From assembly GCA_937951695.1 (NCBI GenBank), contig CALFBL010000376.1, forward strand, positions 1 through 5,872: a DNA stretch of 5,872 nt, read 5' to 3'. The stretch is from an uncultured Granulosicoccaceae bacterium (lineage in GTDB: Bacteria > Pseudomonadota > Gammaproteobacteria > Granulosicoccales > Granulosicoccaceae). Position 1 is the first letter of the stretch. Each line of letters opens with the position of its first letter. The position numbers were made by a program, and so were the translations under genes. This document shows positions 1 to 4,620 of this stretch, in pieces. The notes beneath the pieces are model-generated. The model saw only the letters and a list, made by a program, of their open reading frames with translations, had not been told where the DNA came from and made no database searches.

Positions 1-75
1 GGTGTCGTAGATAAAACCACTCAAGGGGCCTTGTCACGGGCGCAATTGACCGAAATGCTCGATCAAGCGGTCTAA
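1..75 (+). CDS. trxA: Thioredoxin, C-terminal end only (partial)
   Basis: The first 24 codons from the left edge read in frame 1 to a TAA stop, and the peptide ends in GALSRAQLTEMLDQAV. This matches the last helix of thioredoxin 1, which in E. coli ends in GALSKGQLKEFLDANLA. Thioredoxin is a small cytoplasmic protein that reduces protein disulfides through a CGPC active site and is recycled by NADPH-dependent thioredoxin reductase. The active site and most of the fold lie outside the window, so this call rests on the C-terminal signature and on position: trxA directly upstream of rho is a known arrangement in gammaproteobacteria. Just after the stop, 75-96 can form a short imperfect stem (AAAC/GTTT and GGC/GCC around a six-base loop), but no U-run follows, so it is a poor intrinsic terminator. 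Confidence 0.85.
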   Translation, partial: GVVDKTTQGALSRAQLTEMLDQAV

Positions 76-226
76 AACAGGCTGAAAGGCCGGTTTGGGT
101 GACTCGTTCAGGGATGCACGATCACCCTGGCATCGACAGTCGACTGGTACCATTTATGCTCATAAACCGCTTAATCCGCTGATAAGTAGATCGATTTTTG
201 CCCGCCGAGTCGGGCTGAGCCCCCGA

Positions 227-257
227 TTGATCAGTCTTGGTAGACGTAATGTATATT
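227..257 (+). promoter_or_regulatory. Possible sigma-70 promoter for rho
   Basis: TTGATC at 227-232 matches four of six bases of the -35 consensus. TATATT at 252-257 matches five of six bases of the -10 consensus. The 19-base spacer is longer than the preferred 17. Transcription would start near 264 and give a rho leader of about 150 bases containing the C-rich patch at 326-351. A weaker alternative is TTGCGT at 256-261 with a poor -10 near 279. This is a consensus match only, so confidence is low. Confidence 0.28.
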
Positions 258-325
258 GCGTGCTAACGTATCGTTGAATACACAATCGCGGTTATGTCGC
301 TAGAGCGCGCCGCCGATCAATCTAG

Positions 326-351
326 TACCCCACCACTCAATCAAAAATCCT
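326..351 (+). promoter_or_regulatory. C-rich, G-free patch in rho leader, candidate rut site
   Basis: A run of 26 bases between the G at 325 and the G at 352 contains no G and eleven C residues, interspersed with A and T. Rho loads on unstructured, C-rich and G-poor RNA with pyrimidine pairs spaced along it, and this is the most C-over-G segment I noticed in the leader. It ends about 60 bases before the rho start, a suitable place for Rho to bind its own leader and terminate early. It is shorter than many mapped rut regions, so the assignment is speculative. Confidence 0.3.
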
Positions 352-413
352 GAAAGAACAGCCACGCGTCCTGCGTGCATTTCCAAGCGCATCCGCGCCG
401 AGTATTGCTTTAA

Positions 414-1676
414 ATGTCCATGAACCTTACCGACCTGAAGAAAATGAACCCGACCGCGCTGATTGATTTAGCGCAATCCATCGGGATCGATAACATTGCT
501 CGCCAACGCAAGCAAGACATGATTTTTGCGATTCTGAAACAGCAGTCGCGAAAAGGCGAAGATATTTTCGGCGGTGGTGTGGTGGAAATTCTTCAAGATG
601 GGTTCGGCTTCTTGCGTTCTGCAGACAGCTCCTACCTTGCAGGCCCTGACGACATATACGTCTCTCCCAGCCAAATTCGGCGCTTTTCGCTGCGTACAGG
701 CGATACGGTTGAAGGCAAAATTCGCCCGCCAAAAGAGGGTGAGCGCTACTTTGCCTTACTTAAAGTTGATGAAATAAATTTCGGGCCTCCGGAGCAGGCG
801 AAGAACAAAGTCTTGTTTGAAAACTTAACGCCGTTGCATTGTAACGAGCGCATGAGTATGGAAATTGGTAACGGCAGTACCGAGGACATCACCGCGCGCA
901 TCATCGATATTGCAGCGCCGATTGGGAAAGGACAGCGAGGCTTGTTGGTATCGCCGCCAAAGGCCGGTAAAACCTTGATGCTGCAAAACATCGCGCAAAG
1001 TATCGCCGCCAATCATCCCGAATGCCATTTGATTGTGTTGCTTATCGATGAGCGTCCGGAAGAAGTCACTGAGATGCAGAGAATGGTAAAAGGGGAGGTG
1101 ATCTCCAGTACGTTCGACGAACCTGCCAGCCGACATGTGCAGGTGGCCGAGATGGTCATAGAGAAGGCGAAGCGTTTGGTTGAACATAAAAAGGATGTGG
1201 TGATTCTGCTCGACTCCATTACTCGTCTGGCGCGTGCTTACAATACCGTTGTGCCTTCGTCGGGCAAGGTGTTAACCGGTGGTGTTGATGCCAACGCGTT
1301 GCATCGTCCCAAGCGTTTCTTTGGTGCGGCTCGTAACATTGAAGAGGGTGGCAGCTTGACTATCGTTGCAACCGCGCTGATTGATACGGGCTCGAAGATG
1401 GACGAGGTGATTTACGAAGAGTTCAAAGGCACCGGCAATATGGAATTACACTTGGATCGGCGTATTGCCGAAAAGCGCGTTTTCCCCGCTATTAACATCA
1501 ATCGCTCAGGCACACGTCGCGAAGAATTGATGATGGATCAGGAAGAGCTGCAAAAAGTTTGGATCTTGCGTAAGTTCATTCACGCCATGGATGAAATCGA
1601 AGCGATGGAATTTCTGCTAGGACGGTTGCAGCAAACGAAAACCAATAATGAATTTTTTGATGCAATGAAACGATAG
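414..1676 (+). CDS. rho: Transcription termination factor Rho
   Basis: Rho is a homohexameric RNA-dependent ATPase that binds C-rich nascent RNA and releases RNA polymerase at factor-dependent terminators. The 420-residue product aligns with E. coli Rho (419 residues) nearly end to end. The N-terminal helical region is followed by the primary RNA-binding fold, with DGFGFLRS at 62-69 and DIYVSPSQIRRF at 80-91. The ATPase core shows Walker A PPKAGKT at 181-187, catalytic E213 in IDERPEE, Walker B LLDS with D267, the Q-loop around 280-292, the R-loop around 324-332, and the arginine finger R368. Residues matching the bicyclomycin pocket (D212, R214, M221, S268) are kept. There is no insertion between domains. 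The ATG at 414 is used; the ATG at 420 matches the E. coli start exactly and is an equally good choice, since neither has a clear Shine-Dalgarno (only GAG at 400-402, 11 bases before 414). It is transcribed alone, after trxA and converging on purD. Confidence 0.98.
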   Translation: MSMNLTDLKKMNPTALIDLAQSIGIDNIARQRKQDMIFAILKQQSRKGEDIFGGGVVEILQDGFGFLRSADSSYLAGPDDIYVSPSQIRRFSLRTGDTVEGKIRPPKEGERYFALLKVDEINFGPPEQAKNKVLFENLTPLHCNERMSMEIGNGSTEDITARIIDIAAPIGKGQRGLLVSPPKAGKTLMLQNIAQSIAANHPECHLIVLLIDERPEEVTEMQRMVKGEVISSTFDEPASRHVQVAEMVIEKAKRLVEHKKDVVILLDSITRLARAYNTVVPSSGKVLTGGVDANALHRPKRFFGAARNIEEGGSLTIVATALIDTGSKMDEVIYEEFKGTGNMELHLDRRIAEKRVFPAININRSGTRREELMMDQEELQKVWILRKFIHAMDEIEAMEFLLGRLQQTKTNNEFFDAMKR

Positions 1677-1718
1677 GTTTGGCCTGCTGGCTATCGGGGA
1701 TTCAACTAGCCATTATCG
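1671..1718. terminator. Weak hairpins between convergent rho and purD
   Basis: Only 29 bases separate the two stop codons. Two inverted repeats overlap here: CGATAG (1671-1676) with CTATCG (1691-1696), and TGGCTA (1688-1693) with TAGCCA (1707-1712). They share bases 1691-1693, so only one can form at a time. On the - strand the first is followed by TTTCATT, a poor U-tract for purD. On the + strand the second is followed by TTATCGG. Neither is a classic intrinsic terminator, so one or both genes may end by other means, including Rho itself. Confidence 0.25.
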
Positions 1719-3010
1719 GATCGTTCAGATCGTGCGACGGCTCGATGACCGATGTCGCGTCGCCACCGTGCATTAGGCCAATGAATTTTTGCGGCGGCTT
1801 GTTCTGCTAATGCTTTGGCTTCACTGATCGTTTTGGCCCGTGCCGTAACGCATAACACGCGTCCACCCGCGGTCACTGTTTTGCCGTCGTCGTCGTCAAC
1901 AGAGGTTCCGGCGTGAAAGACTTTCGCCCCTGTCATGCTGGCTTCACTGAGCCCGTGAATCTGCTCACCGCGACTACTGCCAGCGGGATACTTATCGGCT
2001 GCCATGACAATACCCAAAGTGGTGTCCTTCGACCAATCGGCTTCAATGGTGTCAAGAGTTCCATCCAGCGTTGCTTGAAACAGCGCAACTAAGTCGCTCT
2101 CCAGACGCATCATTAAGGGTTGTGTTTCAGGGTCACCCAAGCGTACGTTGTATTCGATCACCCGCGCGTTACCGGACGAGTCGATCATCAACCCGACGTA
2201 TAGAAAACCGGTAAAGCTCGCGCCGTCTGCTGCCATGCCAGCAACAGTCGGATTTACGATGTCCCGCATGACGTGTTTGTGCACGTCCGCCGTGACCACC
2301 GGTGCCGGTGAATACGCACCCATACCGCCTGTGTTCGGCCCCACGTCGCCCTCATCGCGAGCTTTGTGATCCTGACTGGTGGCGAAAGGCAACGCCGTCT
2401 TACCATCTACCAGACAGATGAAGCTGGCCTCTTCACCGACTAGGCACTCTTCGATGACCACACGAGAGCCGGCAACACCGTGTGCACCGTCCCGTAACAT
2501 ATCCTGCACCGCTGCCCTAGCTTCGGCATCGGTTTGTGCGACGACCACGCCTTTACCTGCGGCTAGGCCATCGGCCTTGATCACGATGGGAGCCGGGTGC
2601 GATTGCAGGTAGATCAGGGCCGCTTCACAGTCGTCAAAGGTTTTAAACGCAGCGGTTGGAATCTTGTGCCGAGTCATAAATTCTTTTGCGAAGTCTTTAC
2701 TGCCCTCGAGCGCCGCGGCTGCCTGAGAGGGGCCCACAATGGGTAAGCCTGCCGTTTTGAATCGATCCACTAGCCCCAGCACTAGCGGCGCTTCTGGGCC
2801 CACTACGGTCATGGCAACGTTGTGCGCTTTTGCGAAGGCTTCCAGCGCGTTGATATCGCTGACATCAATGCCGATCGTGTCGACACGGGGTTCGGCACTC
2901 ATGCCGGGGTTGCCCGGCGCCACTGTGATTCGTTCAACCTGTACTGAGGCGGCAAGCTTCCAGGCGATGGCGTGCTCACGGCCACCGGATCCAACGAGTA
3001 GAATATGCAT
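1706..3010 (-). CDS. purD: Phosphoribosylamine-glycine ligase (GAR synthetase)
   Basis: PurD catalyses the second step of de novo purine synthesis in the cytosol: phosphoribosylamine, glycine and ATP give glycinamide ribonucleotide, ADP and phosphate. The 434-residue product has the usual length (E. coli about 429) and domain order. An N-terminal domain opens with VGSGGREHA at 6-14. The ATP-grasp region includes IKADGLAAGKGVVVA at 144-158, SQDHK at 212-216 and GPNTGGMGAYSP at 224-235. The family signature RLGDPETQP is at 290-298, with E286 and N288 placed to bind Mg2+. The C-terminal domain ends in WRRDIGHRAV at 416-425 plus a short polar tail. The ATG at 3010 is the first possible start, because an in-frame TAA lies nine bases upstream of it; no strong Shine-Dalgarno is visible. 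In E. coli purD follows purH, but here the upstream gene on the same strand is a dehydrogenase 108 bases away. I see no PurR-box-like sequence. Confidence 0.97.
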   Translation of the reverse strand: MHILLVGSGGREHAIAWKLAASVQVERITVAPGNPGMSAEPRVDTIGIDVSDINALEAFAKAHNVAMTVVGPEAPLVLGLVDRFKTAGLPIVGPSQAAAALEGSKDFAKEFMTRHKIPTAAFKTFDDCEAALIYLQSHPAPIVIKADGLAAGKGVVVAQTDAEARAAVQDMLRDGAHGVAGSRVVIEECLVGEEASFICLVDGKTALPFATSQDHKARDEGDVGPNTGGMGAYSPAPVVTADVHKHVMRDIVNPTVAGMAADGASFTGFLYVGLMIDSSGNARVIEYNVRLGDPETQPLMMRLESDLVALFQATLDGTLDTIEADWSKDTTLGIVMAADKYPAGSSRGEQIHGLSEASMTGAKVFHAGTSVDDDDGKTVTAGGRVLCVTARAKTISEAKALAEQAAAKIHWPNARWRRDIGHRAVARSERSDNG

Positions 3011-3056
3011 AGCAGTTTACTTGGGGGCGACTAGGGGTTATCGATGGTGAGGGCGT

Positions 3057-3083
3057 ATTCTACCTCGATGCCCGAATCATCGA
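3057..3083 (-). promoter_or_regulatory. Inverted repeat and -10-like box upstream of purD
   Basis: In the 108-base gap before purD, the - strand reads TCGATG, a seven-base loop, then CATCGA (3083 to 3065), a perfect six-base inverted repeat. Two bases further on is TAGAAT (3062 to 3057), matching five of six bases of the -10 consensus and lying about 50 bases before the purD ATG. No good -35 box is found at 16-18 bases spacing. No U-run follows the repeat on either strand, so it is unlikely to be an intrinsic terminator of the dehydrogenase gene. It could be an operator placed over a weak promoter, but this is speculative. Confidence 0.25.
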
Positions 3084-3118
3084 TCTCACTAAATTAGTCG
3101 CCAGCGCGTCGCAATTTT

Positions 3119-3880
3119 CTAGAACTGACCGCCGTTGATTTCAAGCGTTTGCCCGGTGATATACCCTGCCAGCGAATCACTGGCTAAAAACACGAAAGCC
3201 GGTGCGCAGTCGTTGGCCGTGCCCAAGCGTTGCAAGGGTATTTGCTGTCGCGTTTTTTCCAGTTTTTCAGTCGATGAATAGCGTTGGTGAAAATCGGTAT
3301 CGATAACGCCAGGCGACAGTGCGTTCGCGCGAATCTGTGCCGGTGCTAGCTCACGTGCTAACGCTTTGGTGTAGGTCGAAACAAACGCCTTGGTGGCCGA
3401 ATAAATCGATGATCCCGGACTGCCGCCGGTGCTCGCAGAGATCGATACAGTATTCACAATCGCAGCTGAGCCATTGGCTTGTGCGCCAGCTGTGAGCGCT
3501 GGAATAAGTCCTCGAGTGATACGAACCACCGACTCTTGGTTCAATGAAACGATGTGTTCGTAGTCCGCATCGCGCAAAGTGTCAGCGGGGAAGCGTCCCA
3601 CCATGGTGCCGGCGTTGTTGATCAGCACGTCAAGTGCATGGCTGTGGTCGCTGACGAATTCAACGAAGGCTTGATGCCCCTCGCGTGTGGTGAAGTCAGC
3701 GCACATGCCGTGAATGTTAGCGTGGGGTTTGGTGTGGTGGGTACTACGGCCCCAGTGGGCGCATACCGTTGCGCCAAGCTCTGCAAACAGCGTCGCCGTC
3801 GCCTTGCCAATACCGGTGCCAGCTCCGGTAATCGCAACCGTCTTGTGTTTAAACAGTTCGGTTGAGAAACCGGGGTTCAT
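3119..3880 (-). CDS. Classical SDR-family NAD(P)-dependent oxidoreductase
   Basis: This soluble Rossmann-fold oxidoreductase probably interconverts a hydroxyl and a keto group; the substrate cannot be told. Counting from the ATG at 3880 (253 residues), it has the coenzyme motif TGAGTGIG at 18-25, AD at 61-62, NNAG at 88-91, structural N114, the catalytic serine probably S146, and YSATK with Y160 and K164. It ends in the common GQTLEINGGQF. There is no acidic residue at the end of the second strand (AHWGRS), which favours NADP(H) over NAD(H). The segment between strand 2 and the AD motif is short and holds five histidines in 16 residues (42-57), so the usual helix after strand 2 is reduced. 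An in-frame GTG at 3892 would add four residues; the ATG is preferred because AGGTGA lies eight bases before it. The LysM gene ends 39 bases upstream, so co-transcription is plausible. Matches to FabG-like reductases would be general only. Confidence 0.92.
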   Translation of the reverse strand: MNPGFSTELFKHKTVAITGAGTGIGKATATLFAELGATVCAHWGRSTHHTKPHANIHGMCADFTTREGHQAFVEFVSDHSHALDVLINNAGTMVGRFPADTLRDADYEHIVSLNQESVVRITRGLIPALTAGAQANGSAAIVNTVSISASTGGSPGSSIYSATKAFVSTYTKALARELAPAQIRANALSPGVIDTDFHQRYSSTEKLEKTRQQIPLQRLGTANDCAPAFVFLASDSLAGYITGQTLEINGGQF

Positions 3881-3888
3881 AGTGGTAT

Positions 3889-3894
3889 TCACCT
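3889..3894 (-). promoter_or_regulatory. Ribosome binding site of the SDR gene
   Basis: The - strand reads AGGTGA, complementary to the end of 16S rRNA, followed by eight bases and then ATG at 3880. This spacing suits initiation at the ATG. The upstream GTG (3892-3890) overlaps the AGGTGA box itself and so is an unlikely start. Confidence 0.65.
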
Positions 3895-3919
3895 GCTCGG
3901 TGCAAAACTAGCTGCGCTT

Positions 3920-4357
3920 TTAGTTAGCCGGGTACAGGATTTCCTGCCCAATGAAGATGGTACTGCCGCTGATGCCGTTGGCTTCGCGCAAGGCACGTAC
4001 TGAGGTGTTGTAGCGTGCTGCGATTTCTGAGAGGGAATCCCCCGAGCGCACAACATGAATCAGAAAAGGTCGCGCTGGCTGTTCATCTTCCACCGGTACC
4101 GTTTCAACAACGACCGGTAGTGAAGCGGTCTCGGGCTGCGGGTTGAGCTCCACGCTAGAACTGCCCGCGGTGGCGATGCTCGTGGTGATCAGGTTACCGT
4201 CATCGCTGTTGACCGGTGAAGCAGGCGCTTCAACGCGGGTGTTCGCCAGCACCGTGGAGGTGTTCACGTCGCGGGTGTTCTGATCCCAGCGGTAGATGGC
4301 GGCACCGAGCCGTGAACTTGATACGACGAGTATAATTAGGTCAGACTTCGCGATCAC
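3920..4357 (-). CDS. Small membrane-anchored LysM-domain protein
   Basis: The C-terminal part is a single LysM domain running from IHVVRSGDSLSEIAARYN to IGQEILYPAN at the very end. LysM modules bind N-acetylglucosamine-containing glycans such as peptidoglycan. With the start at GTG 4357 the product has 145 residues: a short hydrophobic stretch near the N-terminus (LIILVV, then AAIYRW), a low-complexity linker of about 75 residues rich in S, T, P, V and E, then LysM at about 100-143. This layout suggests a membrane-anchored or exported envelope protein with the domain in the periplasm. No catalytic domain is present. The start is uncertain: the frame stays open to TTG 4438 (172 residues) and has an ATG at 4429, but neither has a ribosome site, whereas GGA lies ten bases before GTG 4357 and the intervening DNA, with a run of seven T, looks non-coding. 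The hydrophobic stretch contains an arginine, making it a poor signal peptide. The dehydrogenase follows after 39 bases. Confidence 0.8.
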   Translation of the reverse strand: MIAKSDLIILVVSSSRLGAAIYRWDQNTRDVNTSTVLANTRVEAPASPVNSDDGNLITTSIATAGSSSVELNPQPETASLPVVVETVPVEDEQPARPFLIHVVRSGDSLSEIAARYNTSVRALREANGISGSTIFIGQEILYPAN

Positions 4358-4620
4358 AATCGACAATTCCAAAAAAAGGCAGCAATCTGTTAACGCATGA
4401 TAACGCGACAACCCTTGCGGTTGGGCCATTAAGCGCAATTTGCCATAGGGTATAGGTCAGAGTCGCGGTTGGAGTACGGGTTTTTTGTAACAAGCCACAC
4501 TTCTTTGCAGGTTTGTTGGTCTGTTTCTCAATCACGAGCACGAATACCGCTGATTCGACCGTGTTCTGGCGTTTACAATCGGTGGCTTGCTCACGTGGTA
4601 ATCAGACGATTGCGCGGTGT
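4358..4620. other. Intergenic region between oxidoreductase and LysM genes
   Basis: These 263 bases hold no gene I can support. Open frames on both strands (for example 4341-4541 on the - strand, starting with GTG) give products with no recognisable features. Elements seen are CAATCG at 4576-4581 with CGATTG at 4607-4612 around a 25-base loop just after the oxidoreductase stop, the palindrome CACGTG at 4592-4597, CAACC/GGTTG arms at 4409-4413 and 4419-4423, and TAACGC repeated exactly ten bases apart (4391 and 4401). A promoter for the LysM-dehydrogenase genes is expected on the - strand here, but I find no convincing -35/-10 pair. No good terminator for the oxidoreductase is visible. Confidence 0.5.

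Larger units (their letters stand above)
76..413 (+). promoter_or_regulatory. trxA-rho intergenic region / rho leader
   Basis: This 338-base stretch has no convincing gene. Its longest open frame (95-277) starts with TTG and its product resembles no protein I recognise. It holds several short symmetrical elements: CAGGG/CCCTG arms at 109-113 and 125-129, a perfect ten-base palindrome CAGTCGACTG at 137-146, and TTTATG-CT-CATAAA at 153-166. A possible promoter lies at 227-257 and a C-rich patch with no G at 326-351. In E. coli rho is preceded by a long leader through which Rho limits its own expression. A leader of this size in the same genetic position is consistent with that, but conservation of the mechanism is an inference. 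Confidence 0.5.

Noticed and set aside
194..215. GCCCG/CGGGC hairpin next to a T-run, as a terminator after trxA
   Set aside because: The five T residues lie before the stem on the + strand and become A residues after it on the - strand, so it cannot be an intrinsic terminator in either direction.
95..277. 60-codon open frame on the + strand in the trxA-rho gap, as a possible rho leader peptide
   Set aside because: It starts with TTG, has no clear ribosome site, and its product resembles neither the E. coli rho leader peptide nor any family I know.
427..1219. Open frames on the - strand inside rho
   Set aside because: They are antisense to a fully conserved Rho coding sequence, and their products show no family features.
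3906..3925. AACTA/TAGTT inverted repeat between the LysM and SDR genes as a terminator
   Set aside because: The stem is five A/T-rich pairs with a ten-base loop and only a short T-run. The 39-base gap fits co-transcription better.
4341..4541. 66-codon open frame on the - strand upstream of the LysM gene
   Set aside because: It starts with GTG without a good ribosome site, overlaps the LysM start in another frame, and has no recognisable domain. It also does not supply a sensible missing N-terminus for the LysM protein.
4552..4560. GGTCGAATC on the - strand, resembling a tRNA T-loop
   Set aside because: No matching acceptor, D or anticodon stems can be built around it.
4576..4612. CAATCG/CGATTG inverted repeat after the oxidoreductase stop as its terminator
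   Set aside because: The loop is 25 bases long and no U-run follows, so the stem alone is weak evidence.
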